The translations under genes and the position numbers were made by a program. Below are positions 20,601 to 31,990 of a DNA stretch of 64,000 bases, in pieces; positions within the stretch are counted from its first letter, which is position 1; each line of letters begins with the position of its first letter. A model generated the notes under the pieces. That model saw only the letters and a program-made list of their open reading frames with translations. It was not told the DNA's origin and did no database searches. The DNA comes from Notospermus geniculatus (lineage: Eukaryota > Nemertea > Pilidiophora > Heteronemertea > Lineidae), in contig NMRB01001026.1 in assembly GCA_002633025.1 (NCBI GenBank), forward strand, positions 56,478-120,477, read 5' to 3'.

Positions 20601-21273
20601 GCTCAACATTTGTCACACGGACAATACAAATTGGTGACGCACAACATCATAGAATATTATGACATCAAATTGGACGAGTGGACATCGTGTGCGGCCAGCA
20701 CGATTGGTTACACGCACGTGACGGCTTGCTGCGTCGACAGTGACATCTATGTGACGGGGATATGCCAGTACGGCCACGAAGAAGATGGAGAGGGTCAGAA
20801 CTTGAATGATCGGGCGGTGGTCTTCAAGTTCAACCCAATTGAAGAAACGTTGACGAAACTTTGTTCGTTTGACACATGTGAGTAGATCATGTNNNCCCCC
20901 CCCCCCCCTCCATACAGTAGTTACACTTGGTAGCTCAGGATAGAGCTTTTACTTCAATGGAACATGTTCCTCTGATCTTGGTTGATAGGCAAGAGAAGGC
21001 CCTGTAACTTTTGTAACCATATCTGCCCCAGCCCCCCAAGCAGTGCTTTGAGGATCGGTTTACAACTGCATTGATTTTGGTCCCTTTCCCTTTTCAGCCA
21101 TTGGCGTCTGCGAGGACCAGGATTTATACAACTTCAATTGCTACTCATTGGAATGTAGACCACAAGAGACACCTAAATTCTTTGTGGATGAGCCGTGGGC
21201 AGAAGACCTGTTTGGACTAGGATCTTATGGACTCAAGAGATTGAGTTTTAACCGTCGCATAACTGATCATTGA
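17602..21273 (+). CDS. BTB-BACK-kelch protein (KLHL family)
   Basis: Probable substrate adaptor for a cullin-3 ubiquitin ligase, 702 residues, exons 17602-18958, 19536-19714, 20481-20877, 21098-21273 (stop TGA). GT-AG junctions are phase-continuous. BTB starts at about residue 40 (GTFCDLTLKAG..KVHKAILVAASPYF). The usual next elements (ELKDIS..LIDFIYTGEL) come about 70 residues late because an insertion at about 80-150 contains a second FCDIELHAG..KVHKPV segment resembling a duplicate of the first. BACK lies at about 200-310. Kelch-type repeats follow (SLYIIGG, VIFCSGGYDAES, IIFIIGGIAQ, DIYVTGI). The C-terminal blades are short and degenerate. Start codon: first Met of the long exon, just after a possible 5'-UTR splice acceptor. 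Closest KLHL subfamily not assigned. Confidence 0.9.
19748..19922. repeat. Hairpin element family F, copy 2
   Basis: CATCCTGAGAATATCAGGCG appears twice forward (19748, 19830) and once reversed (ending 19922). The last two copies form a perfect-looking hairpin around CTTCGTCAC / GTGACGAAG. Lies in intron 2 of the kelch gene. Its left arm looks duplicated relative to 4832-4941. Confidence 0.85.
20202..20480. other. End of kelch intron 2, no exon seen
   Basis: Contains diverged repeat sequence (GCCGAAGGCGCGAAGCTACG, GCTCGGCGGCTGAACGGGG) resembling non-coding transposon debris. The splice acceptor of exon 3 is TTGATTTTCAG ending at 20480. Confidence 0.4.
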
Positions 21274-23297
21274 TATGTCAACAGACTCGGAGTGTCACTG
21301 CTGTCAGTGTCGACAAGTTACTGCAGTCTGACAGTGTCAGCAACTTTCTTTCACCGAGATTCCCCTCAAAAGTTTTCTGTCGATCGCAGGAAAACTTCCG
21401 TGTGGGGAAACACATTCAGTGACTGGCATTGAAACTTTGTTGAGAATTCATGACAAGAGAGTGCAATATTTCAAATGCTCCATTTTAATTGTCTTCACAA
21501 AAGTGATAAGTTTCTATTTCTTGTTTTATGCTCAAGTTGGATTTTATCACTCACAAAATGTGAGATAGTTGAAGTTTCTGTTTTAATCTCAAAAAACCAG
21601 TATGTAATTTTAAGTACTACTAGTATTACTTTTAACTGTTGAAATGTTAAATCTTTATGATGAAAACTGGGCTTCATTTACAATGTCTGAAAAAGTCCCT
21701 CTGGATGTGCTGACAGCCATGTTTGTTAATTTCATTCAGTTCCACACATCCAGAGTTCTCTGCGTACATATCCGGCATGAATACAATGTTGTTGGAGTTC
21801 AGTAAGTGAAAGCTCACTTTTGTTGTTTTAACTTAGCCGAATACAAAATTTTCTATCAGTTCACTCCTTTGATTTGGTTTTGTTCACTACAGGAAAAACA
21901 CTGGAGAGGTTGTCTTTGATGAGGCCTGTTGGACACTAGGGCCCAAATTTTCAAAGCTGTTTTAATGCTAAAATGCATTTTAGTCCAGCACTTGCATGCT
22001 TTTAGGCATGCAAGTTCTGGACTAAAATGCATTTTAGCGTTAAAACAGCTTTGAAAATATGGGCCTAGGATTGTTTGTGACAGACGGTGTCCTGAGAGGG
22101 GCCATCTGGACTGAAAGCAAGATATGGGACAAAACTCTCAACATCTTCCAAAGGAAATCAGTGGTTTTTGGCACTTGCTTCCAAAATCATCACAAGTTGG
22201 GAGTGTTAACAACTACTGATTACCTCGGGGTGTTCTTAGGCCTTTAAAGATAATTGGGAAACAGTCGACTTGATGATCCATAAAACATGTAGACAGTCTC
22301 CGAGTCTGGACTGGTAAGCACACCTCCCTCAAGAACCCCCCCCCCCCTGACAGGGACAATTCAAGCACAGGTGATGTCATGTCAAAAACACTAAAGATAA
22401 CATAGAACTCAGACTTCAGATTTTATAGAGCACATAAACTGAGTGTTGACTGTATGTGGTCAANCAGGCCTTGCGTCCCTCGAAACCTAGTCATCACAGA
22501 TCTTGAAATACATGCACACCGGGCCTGTACATTTTGTACAGCAGTGCCATCACTGTTTTTGCGTCCATTAAAATTTTTCACCGTTGAAGCTGTAGTCACA
22601 TTTCGGTTCAGATTTTGGTGACAACTCATCGAGGAAAATCTAAACAGGTTTCTCAACACATCAGGGATAGGTTTTCGTAGTAAAATGTTAATTTTCGGCA
22701 TTTTTGCAGTAAAAATAAGACTGTGAACAACAAGACTTTTGCACATGTGAACGTCTTGTTGTTTTGTTGTTCAGCAGTGCGCAAGATCCATCTCCATCTC
22801 CGCCGCTTGCCCTTCCTCACCCCCTCCCCACTTTACCATTTACTCTCCCTGCTCCACATTCTTCCCCCATTACTCATTCTGCCTTCCTCCCCTCACATTT
22901 CACCTCAGCAGCTCAGTTTCCACTCCACCCCTTACTTGCCCCCTGTTTTGTTCGCAACTTAAGCACTACAGTGCCACCTATGATAAAAGAATAGAACTAA
23001 ACTTAGCAGACGACGCAACCTTGCAGTCTCCATCCTAGTGAAAACTGAAGCGTGGAGAGTGTACTACATAACAGTACTTCAACATACTGTCGAAAGATGG
23101 CAGCATCGTACGGTAGCCGTCTTGCAGTCTCCACGCAACCGAAAACTCAAGCGCGGAGTGTGCAACCAAAATGCGGAGTGTGTACTGCCTAAGTACAGAA
23201 TCTGATGAAAGGTGGCAGCATCGTACGGTGAGCAGCCTTGCAGACTCCAGGCTAACCAAATCCCCAGTGCGTGGAGAGTGTATTGTGTCTATCCAAG
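21274..23297. other. Kelch 3' region and COQ4 upstream region
   Basis: Holds the kelch 3' UTR, a self-complementary element at 21939-22067, a pyrimidine-rich stretch (about 22790-22960) and a leader repeat directly before COQ4 copy A (23020-23300). No other coding exon recognised. Confidence 0.55.
21939..22067. repeat. Hairpin element (GGGCCCAAATTTTCAAAGCT)
   Basis: GGGCCCAAATTTTCAAAGCT..CTAAAATGCATTTTAGTCCA is mirrored by TGGACTAAAATGCATTTTAG..AGCTTTGAAAATATGGGCC. 129 bp, almost fully self-complementary. The same style of end (GGGCC, A/T-rich) occurs in family C and at 47381-47507. Confidence 0.85.
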
Positions 23298-23300
23298 ATG
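23020..23300 (+). repeat. Three tandem leader-like units running into the COQ4-A start codon
   Basis: Units start at about 23020, 23122 and 23231 with CTTGCAGNCTCCA and include GCGTGGAGAGTGTA or a variant. Two contain GATGGCAGCATCGTACGG; the third ends in CCAAGATGGCTGCGCC, where that ATG is the predicted COQ4 start. The downstream COQ4 copy retains only the last unit. Confidence 0.65.
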
Positions 23301-25856
23301 GCTGCGCCCATGACCAGAACTTTTGTTTTCAAACATGTCAAAACAGTGTCAATTTCCTGCCAGAACTGCCTATTGAAGCGAGTCCCAAGGGCTAAATTTG
23401 CATTTATATGTGTAAAACGTAGTTATGTAAGTTTCCTGAATCAAGGTGAGAACAATTATGTTTGTCTGTCGTCTGGCCGTGCTTTTGATGAAGAAAAGTC
23501 TCTCAGCATCTCTCTCGCTCGGCTCGTCTATCAAAGTATCATGTCTATCAAAATCAATTTAGGCCTGCCCTAGGCCTACGCCGGTACGGCGGCGGCGCGT
23601 ACCGCGAAACCTCCTAACCAGTAACCGGCGGGCAGAAACCCTTGCACAAAAGTGACAAGAGAATTTATTATGTCTGGTCATCCATCCGGGGCATAGGCCT
23701 AGGCCTAGGGCGTAGGGGTGGCCAAGTTGGAATAAAAACAAGTTTCATGACTTGGAACCATGATGACATTGAATGAAACGAGGCAAGCCTAAATTAAATT
23801 CTTCCCCGGCATTTTTGTTGTCCTTCACAGTCCACCATTTTTTCAGATTATCAGAAGGAAAACCATTCCAAACAGAAGACATCCAATCAGCCTGTGTCTG
23901 ACAGTGATGATGATGGTGACATTTGTGGCCCTCACAGATACAGAAGTGATGAATATGACAAACTCTACCCTGGCCACGTCCCGACAACACTTTTTCAGAA
24001 AGGCTTACTTGCTGTGGGATCAGGAGTGACAGCCTTTTTTCAGCCATGGAGAGATGGTATGTGTAATAGTCAGCGAATTCAAGCCAATAGACCAGTGCGG
24101 AAAAAGACAACGAGTTTGCCTATCACCTCAGGAGCCCCCGTAGGTTGCAATCTAATCAGCGTTACAGATGGATTCCTCAGTGACAGGAAAACAATGTGTC
24201 TATATATGTGTCTTCATACTTCATACCAATATGTTTTTGTTGGCAGATATGGTGCATTATTTTGGAGAAACAACAGGTTATCTCGCATTGAAGGGAATGA
24301 GAGAGAAGATGATGAGTGACCCAGTTGGGAGGCAGTTGCTTCAGTAAGTTACTGAACTCCTTTTCCTAACCTAAGGCAATTTTGTTGCTAAAACCCATCA
24401 CATTGGTATTATGACCCAGTTTAGGCATCTACATGTATAGATATTTGCTCAAATTGATATCTGTTCTGTTACTGTATACAGGGAGAAGCCACGCATTAAC
24501 TCATCCACTGTTGACCTTGACTACCTGCGGCAGTTACCAATGGGAACATTAGGGAGCGAATACATCACATTTCTGGAGACTAATGTGAGTCATCACGGGC
24601 TTCGCCCCAAAGTATTCGCTTTGCTAGGAAACTGAATAAAGCTGAAGTTAATAATTGTTGCAAGTTACAAAGTGATAGTAATATAGAAGCGCCTTCATAT
24701 TGTGCAGTCAGTGGTGTCGACATGAAAAAAATCATGACAACAATAGTGTTCTCCACACCAGTTAAAAAGAGGGCGGCCCGCCCCTCTTAAAAATACCAAT
24801 AGCAAAATCCGCCCCTCTTAAAAACGGCCCGCCCCTCTTAAAAATTCGTCCACCCCGCAATATTTTGCTCAATTATGCATCTCAGATGCTCAGAAAACGC
24901 ATCTCAGAGCACCTAAAATCCAAATTTCGCTGGGGGAGGGCCCCCAGACCCCCGCCAGAAGGCGCCTTCGGCTCCTCGCGCGGTGCCTTCGGCACCAGGC
25001 CCGCCGCCGCCACTCTTAGACCAAAAACCCGTGGAGAACACTGGAAATGGTCTTTGTCTATAATATTATAATGCTCTAATTACTCAATTTCAGAACCTCT
25101 CTCCTGATGACCGACTGGGCGTGTCCTTCATTGATGATGTAGACCTGGCTTACACAATGACACGATATCGTGAAATCCACGATCTTGTGCACACCGTCCT
25201 TGGCATGCCCGTCAACATGCTTGGTGAGGTTGTGGTCAAGTGGGTCGAAGCGCTACAGACAGGCCTCCCGATGTGCTTCTTGGGAGCAATGTTTTCACCG
25301 CTAAGATTTGGTCCTGTGTAAGTATTACAGGACGTCCCATAAACACTTCATCACTGCCTCCATGCTCCCCATGTACATGCAGTTCTAAGAAATGTATTTT
25401 GTGTTTCAAGATACAGAATAGCACAAAATTGACACACAAAATGATAATAAGCAAGAAGTCAGTCTCCAGAATTCACGAATTTTCGACCCCAACCGGGGTC
25501 TTTTTCAAGTGGAACTTTACAATCTGAAACTCTAGAAAAGACTGAGCTGAAACCTGAATGTAGAACTAACACCTGTGTAGACTCACTCATCCTGTCTACA
25601 CAGGTGTTAGTTCTACATTCAGGTTTCAGCTCAGTCTTTTCTAGAGTTTCAGATTGTAAAGTTCCACTTGAAAAAGACCCCTATTTTGTGTTTCAGGTAC
25701 AGAAGAAGATATTTGACAGCCTATTGGGCGTGGGCACTGAAAGTTGGTCTCCAGTCAAAAACATTTATGAATATTCACTTCGAAAAACATTGGGAGGATG
25801 ATTTAGATGACCTCAAGAAACAATGGAAAATTCCACCCTTGCCAGTTGTCAAGTGA
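23298..25856 (+). CDS. coq4: COQ4 homolog, ubiquinone biosynthesis, tandem copy A
   Basis: Mitochondrial matrix protein needed for coenzyme Q synthesis. COQ4 organises the CoQ complex and has been implicated in ring C1 decarboxylation/hydroxylation. 313 residues in six exons: 23298-23445, 23847-24056, 24247-24343, 24482-24584, 25094-25317, 25697-25856. GT-AG junctions join in phase. The first exon encodes an Arg/Lys-rich, acid-poor leader ([15 protein letters not shown]..) fitting a mitochondrial targeting peptide. Family blocks: [44 protein letters not shown], and the zinc motif HDxxH-x11-E (HDLVH..E, from about 25178). The C-terminus LPVVK follows a Trp-rich helix. Copy B lies about 3.1 kb downstream and is almost identical; both look functional. 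Intron 5 of this copy has an inverted duplication not present in copy B. Confidence 0.95.
25497..25690. repeat. Inverted duplication in intron 5 of COQ4 copy A
   Basis: AGTGGAACTTTACAATCTGA..GTTAGTTCTA-type sequence is followed by its exact-looking reverse complement around 25590 (AGTCTACACAGG / CCTGTCTACACAGG region). The right arm is the ancestral intron sequence, also in copy B (about 28965-29045). The left arm is extra and is preceded by the hairpin GACCCCAACCGGGGTC. Arms are about 80 bp. Confidence 0.8.
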
Positions 25857-26062
25857 TACCAACTTAAAGGAACACCAATTCAAGGATAAGATGGAAGATA
25901 TACCAATGAGAGATTGGCATTGGTGTGCAGTAGGGGTCTATTGAACCCCGTTTGTTGCTTGTGAAAGGCTCAACTCCGTTTGTAATTGTGTATGCCAGGA
26001 TTCTGAGGGTAAAATAGTAATTGGCCTATTTATGAGGCAAAAAATGAATGGCAACCATTACG

Positions 26063-26318
26063 ATCTCTTGCCTTAGGAGCAAAATGCCGTTCGTACCTCG
26101 ATCTGCGGCGCAAATCGAGGTATAATTAACGGCGGATTAGTGGGCTATTGTCCGCCATGATGGATTTTACAAGAAAAAGGTACCATCCGGACCAGACTCT
26201 AAAATTGAAAATTGCAGAGTCTGGTGGCACGAGACTATCTGGGAACCAGTTTGTATGTATCACTGTACTGTGATTAGAGAGTAATAAATAATTCTAATTC
26301 TAATTCTAATTCTAATTC
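26063..26318. repeat. Retroposon-like segment with an (ATTCTA)n tail between the COQ4 copies
   Basis: The segment after the duplicated unit ends in GAGTAATAAATAATTCTAAT followed by about four ATTCTA hexamers, a tail typical of non-LTR retroposons. An internal stretch (TCCGCCATGATGG..CAGACTCT..GTCTGGTGGCACGAGA) recurs inverted at about 61459-61560. The junction with COQ4 copy B follows the tail directly. Confidence 0.6.
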
Positions 26319-26383
26319 AGCCTTGCAGACTCCAGGCTAACCAAATCCCCAGTGCGTGGAGAGTGTATTGTGTCTCATCCAAG

Positions 26384-29232
26384 ATGGCTGCGCCCATGAC
26401 CAGAACTTTTGTTTTCAAACATGTCAAAACAGTGTCAATTTCCTGCCAGAACTGCCTATTGAAGCGAGTCCCAAGGGCTAAATTTGCATTTATATGTGTA
26501 AAACGTAGTTATGTAAGTTTCCTGAATCAAGGTGAGAACAATTATGTAGGCCTATGTTTGTCTGTTTGTCGTCTGGCCCACAGGGACTTGAGGCATGCAT
26601 GCCATTAGCAGGGGTGGTGGGTGTGTTACAGAGGTCCAATAACACACCCCCGAGTAATGGCACGGTATACTGACGTATACCTAGGAGAAAAATAACTTTC
26701 TCCTAGGTATACGTCAGTATACCGTGCCATTACTCGGGGGTGTGTTCTGGTTATTGGACCTCTGTAACACACCCACCACCCCTGCAATGCATGCCTCAAG
26801 TCCCTGTGGTCTGGCCGTGCTTTTGATTGAAAAGTCTCTCAGCAATGCTCAGTGTCAGTCTCATCTCGCATTCTCGGCCATGTCGGCTCGTCCATCCAAA
26901 TCAATAGGCCTGCCCTAGGCCTACACCGGTACGGCGGCGGCACCTACCGCGAAACCTCCTAACCAGTAACCGGCGGGCAGAAAGCCTTGCACAAAAGTGA
27001 CAAGAGAATTTATTATGTCTGGTCATCCATCCGGCATTATCATAGGGGTGGCCAAGTTGGAATAAAAACAAGTTTCATGAGTTGCAACCATGATGACATT
27101 GATTGAATGAAACGAGGCAAGCCTAAATTAAATTCTTCCCCGGCATTTTTGTTGCCCTTCACAGTCCTCAATTTTTTCAGATTATCAGAAAGAAAACCAT
27201 TCCAAACAGAAGACATCCAATCAGCCTGTGTCTGACAGTGATGATGGTGACATTTGTGGCCCTCACAGATACATGTACAGAAGTGATGAATATGACAAAC
27301 TCTACCCTGGCCACGTCCCGACAACACTTTTTCAGAAAGGCTTACTTGCTGTGGGATCTGGGGTGACAGCCTTTTTTCAGCCATGGAGAGATGGTATGTG
27401 TAATAGTCAGCGAATTCAAGCCAATAGACCAGTGCGGAAAAAGACAAGAAAGAGATAGCCTATCACTATCAGCTCCAGGAGCCCCCGTGGGTTGCAATCT
27501 AATCAGCATTATAGATGGATTCCTCAATGACAGGAAAACAATCTCTTTTACAGTGTGTCTGTATGTGTCTTCATACTTCATACCAATATTTTTTGTTGGC
27601 AGATATGGTGCATTATTTTGGAGAAACAACAGGTTATCTCGCATTGAAGGGAATGAGGGAGAAGATGATGAGTGACCCAGTTGGGAGGCAGTTGCTTCAG
27701 TAAGTTACTGAACTCCTTTCCTAACCTAAGGCAGTTTTGTCCATTTTGTTGCTAAAACCCATCACATTGGTATATGACCCGGTTCAGGCATCTACATGTA
27801 TAGATATTTGCTCAAATTGATATCTGTTCTGTTACTGGATACAGGGAGAAGCCACGCATTAACTCATCCACTGTTGACCTTGACAACCTGCGGCAGTTAC
27901 CAATGGGAACATTAGGGAGCGAATACATCAGATTTCTGGAAACTAATGTGAGTCCTCACGGGCTTGGCCCATGTCGTCAATGAAGAAAGGTCAAAGTATT
28001 TGCTTCACAAGGATGCTGAATAAAGCTGAAGTTAATAATTGTTGCAAGTTATCAAAGTGATAGTAATATAGAAGTACCTTCGTATTGTGCAGTCAGTGGT
28101 GTCGACATGAAAAAAAATCATGACATAATACAAAGAGGTGAATTACGGAAGAAATGCAGTGTTCTCCACACCAGTTAAAAAGGGGCGGCCCGCCCCTCTT
28201 AAAAATACCGACAGCAAAATCCGCCCCTCTTAAAAACGGCTCGCCCCTCTTAAAGATTCGTCCGCCCTAATATTTATGGTTTAGATCGCTCAATTATGCA
28301 TCTCAGATGCTCAGAAAACGCATCTCAGAGCACCTAAAATCCAAATTTCGCTGGGGGAGGGTGCCCAGACCCCCCGCCAGAAGGCACCTTCGGCTCCTGG
28401 CACCAGGCCCGCCGCCACCCGTCTTAGACCAAAACCCGTGGAGAACACTGGAAAATGGTCTTTGTCTATAATATTATAATGCTCTAATTACTCAATTTCA
28501 GAATCTCTCTCCTGATGACCGACTGGGCGTGTCCTTCATTGATGATGTAGACCTGGCTTACACAATGACACGATATCGTGAAATTCACGATCTTGTGCAC
28601 ACCGTCCTTGGCATGTCGGTCAACATGCTTGGTGAGGTTGTGGTCAAGTGGGTCGAGGCGCTACAGACAGGTCTCCCGATGTGCTTCTTGGGAGCAATGT
28701 TTTCACCGCTAAGATTTGGTCCTGTGTAAGTATTAGTTACAGGACGTCCCATAAACACTTCATCACTGCCTCCATGCTCCCCATGTACATGCAGTTCTAA
28801 GAAATGTATTTTGTGTTTCAAGATACAGAATAGCACAAAATTGACACACAAAATGATAATAAGCAAGAAGTCAATCTCCAGAATTCAGAACTCCAGAACT
28901 CCTTAATTAGGTCCAGCAACCACCCGCAGGGCTTGGACACTATTCTTTCCTTAATTGCTTGTTTATCCTGTCTACACAGGTGTTAGTTCTACATTCAGGT
29001 TTCAGCTCAGTCTTTTCTAGAGTTTCAGATTGTAAAGTTCCACTTGAAAAAGACCCCTATTTTGTGTTTCAGGTACAGAAGAAGATATTTGACAGCCTAC
29101 TGGGCGTGGGCACTGAAAGTTGGTCTCCAGTCAAAAACATTTATGAATATTCACTTCGAAAAACATTGGGAGGATGATTTAGATGACCTCAAGAAACAAT
29201 GGAAAATTCCACCCTTGCCAGTTGTCAAGTGA
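26384..29232 (+). CDS. coq4: COQ4 homolog, ubiquinone biosynthesis, tandem copy B
   Basis: Second complete COQ4 gene, 314 residues, exons 26384-26531, 27181-27393, 27603-27699, 27845-27947, 28502-28725, 29073-29232, with the same phases as copy A. The HDxxH-x11-E zinc motif is kept. Differences seen from copy A are few: one Asp fewer in the SDSDDGD acidic run, a two-residue insertion (HRYMYRSDE), Tyr to Asn and Thr to Arg in exon 4, and Pro to Ser between HDxxH and its Glu. No stop or frameshift was seen. Exonic and intronic similarity indicates a recent segmental duplication (about 23230-26060 onto 26319-29440). Intron 1 contains a 230-bp hAT-like insertion absent from copy A. Allelic duplication or haplotype mis-assembly remains possible. 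Confidence 0.94.
26579..26808. mobile_element. Non-autonomous hAT-like palindromic MITE
   Basis: The ends are CACAGGGACTTGAGGCATGC and GCATGCCTCAAGTCCCTGTG, almost the whole 230 bp is self-complementary, and an 8-bp target duplication GTCTGGCC flanks it (26571-26578 and 26809-26816). The paralogous COQ4 copy A has a single GTCTGGCC (23471-23478) at the matching intron position, so it is the empty site. The 8-bp target duplication and CA(CA)GGG end point to the hAT superfamily. No transposase coding. Confidence 0.88.
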
Positions 29233-29537
29233 TAACTTAAAAAGGAAAACCAATTCAAGGATAAGATGGAAGATATACCAATGAGAGATTGGCATTGGTG
29301 TGCAGTAGGGGTCGATTATTGAACCCCGTTTGTTGCTTGTGAAAGGCTCAACTCCGTTTGTAATTGTGTATGCCAGGATTCTGAGGGTAAAATAGTAATT
29401 GGCCTATTTATGAGGCAAAAAATGAATGGCAACATTACACTGATGAAGCCTCTGCCACATGGATTGGACGCCATAATCTGCCTTAAATTATTATTACAGA
29501 TAATCTAATTATCTATATTGTGAAATTGCTGTCAATC
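29233..29537. other. COQ4-B 3' region
   Basis: Parallel to the sequence after copy A up to about 29437 (GGCCTATTTATGAGGCAAAA), then unrelated A/T-rich sequence up to the palindrome. No gene recognised. Confidence 0.6.
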
Positions 29538-31990
29538 ATTGTCTCTTTCTTGGTAAGTCGGAGAATAAACTCATTGATTTTGAAAATGATGGCTTGTTTT
29601 TGATAATCCCTCTTTTGGTCAGTGTGGAAAGTATTCTGGTAGAGACGGGCGTTGGAGGCGACTTTAGTGAGAAAACCTTTCCTGGTGGAGTTCAGGCTCA
29701 TTCCGCTCAACGCCAGGGAATGGGCATCCTAGCTATGATAGAGGGCAGCACACCGAAACTCGGTCCTATACAATGGACGGTTTTTGTGTGGGAAATTGAT
29801 CAGGACCGAGTTGCCAGTTTCATTTCAATAGATTTAACCACTAGTGACACCTATTGAGCGAGTGAGCTAGGGTCCTCATTGAACCCACAACCTTGGAGGG
29901 ATTACAAACTCGTCAGGTGGTGGTTTACTACTAGTCCGCCAAACTCTCCACGTGAGAGTATTTTTGCGAGAGTCCGCTCTCTATCAATGGGCAATCGCTT
30001 GCGACATTGGTAACAACGGCACAATAGCAAAGCCTGAACCCACTGTCGCGTTTTCACGCCACGATTTCGCGCGGGCCTGACATTTTCACAGGCAAAAGAC
30101 AATAACAAAAGATTTCTAACATTGAAAAAGTTGCATCAAATTTCTATGGGCTGTGAAATCGCGTTTTATCGCTCTCCGCACAAAAATCGCGTCAGTGGGT
30201 AGGGGCCTACCGGACTTGTGAAAACTCGCGTAGTGGAGGACAGAGCGACTTGCTCATGAATGACAGGAACTTGCTATAGATGATGGTGGCGCTGGACCCG
30301 GTAGGTTCTAAACCTTGGAACGATGAAACCATGAAACCACCCAGGAAACTATGGAACCACCCAGGAAACTATGGAACCACCCAAAATTATACTTTTATCC
30401 GGCTTTGTCAAAACAGCAAAATGACGAAATGACAAAACGAAGTGATGGACTTGTTAGACATCGGAAACAACCGCGCAGGTCAAGTGGTGTTAGGCCTAAA
30501 TACATGACAGCATAAAGACATCAATGTCTTTATGATGACAGCCATCATGATATTGCACTCTTGATGCTCGTGACTCTGGCTGCAGATTCAATCCAGGGCA
30601 CCCTGGCGTTCGGACTTCTTGCCAACTCTGAAGTCAGCTCTGGTACGGTGGCCCGGAAAGGACATGAAAAGTTTTTTTTCAAACACGCAATACGAGTTTT
30701 TAAACTCGCAATACGACTTTTCAAACACGCAATACGAGTTTATAAACTCGCAATACGACTTTTTAAACTCGCAATACGACTTTTTAAACTCGCAATACGA
30801 GTTTTCAAACACGCAATACGAGTTTAAAAACTCGTATTGCGTGTTTGAAAAAAAACTTTTCATGTCCTTTCCGGGCCACCGTACCAGAGCTGACTTCAGA
30901 GTTGGCAAGAAGTCCGAACGCCAGGGTGCCCTGGATTGAATCTGCAGCCAGAGTCACGAGCATCAAGAGTGCAATATCATGATGGCTGTCATCATAAAGA
31001 CATTGATGTCTTTATGCTGTCATGTATTTAGGCCTAACACCACTTGACCTGCGCGGTTGTTTCCGATGTCTAACAAGTCCATCACTTCGTTTTGTCATTT
31101 CGTCATTTTGCTGTTTTGACAAAGCCGGATAAAAGTATAATTTTGGGTGGTTCCATAGTTTCCTGGGTGGTTCCATAGTTTCCTGGGTGGTTTCATGGTT
31201 TCATCGTTCCAAGGTTTAGAACCTACCGGGTCCAGCGCCACCATCATCTATAGCATGTTCCTGTCATTCATGAGCAAGTCGCTCTGTCCTCCACTACGCG
31301 AGTTTTCACAAGTCCGGTAGGCCCCTACCCACTGACGCGATTTTTGTGCGGAGAGCGATAAAACGCGATTTCACAGCCCATAGAAATTTGATGCAACTTT
31401 TTCAATGTTAGAAATCTTTTGTTATTGTCTTTTGCCTGTGAAAATGTCAGGCCCGCGCGAAATCGTGGCGTGAAAACGCGACAGTGGGTTCAGGCTTTGC
31501 TATTGTGCCGTTGTTACCAATGTCGCAAGCGATTGCCCATTGATAGAGAGCGGACTCTCGCAAAAATACTCTCACGTGGAGAGTTTGGCGGACTAGTAGT
31601 AAACCACCACCTGACGAGTTTGTAATCCCTCCAAGGTTGTGGGTTCAATGAGGACCCTAGCTCACTCGCTCAATAGGTGTCACTAGTGGTTAAATCTATT
31701 GAAATGAAACTGGCAACTCGGTCCTGATCAATTTCCCACACAAAAACCGTCCATTGTATAGGACCGAGTTTCGGTGTGCTGCCCTCTATCATAGCTAGGA
31801 TGCCCATTCCCTGGCGTTGAGCGGAATGAGCCTGAACTCCACCAGGAAAGGTTTTCTCACTAAAGTCGCCTCCAACGCCCGTCTCTACCAGAATACTTTC
31901 CACACTGACCAAAAGAGGGATTATCAAAAACAAGCCATCATTTTCAAAATCAATGAGTTTATTCTCCGACTTACCAAGAANAACACAATG
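29538..31990. repeat. 2.45-kb near-perfect inverted repeat (palindrome) with tandem-repeat centre
   Basis: The sequence from about 29538 inward equals the reverse complement of the sequence from about 31990 inward, for arms of about 1.15 kb. One mismatch noticed is CTTGCTATAG on the left against CATGCTATAG read from the right. The centre (30688-30838) is about eight copies of an 18-19 bp unit (AAACTCGCAATACGA). An N sits at 31981, close to the right end. Open frames inside the arms appear twice, mirrored, and match no protein I recognise. Either a fold-back element or an assembly/cloning inversion artefact. Confidence 0.85.

Noticed and set aside
29594-31933. Mirrored 87-, 106- and 68-codon frames on both strands
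   Set aside because: They are the same sequence in the two arms of the palindrome and lack any recognised domain.
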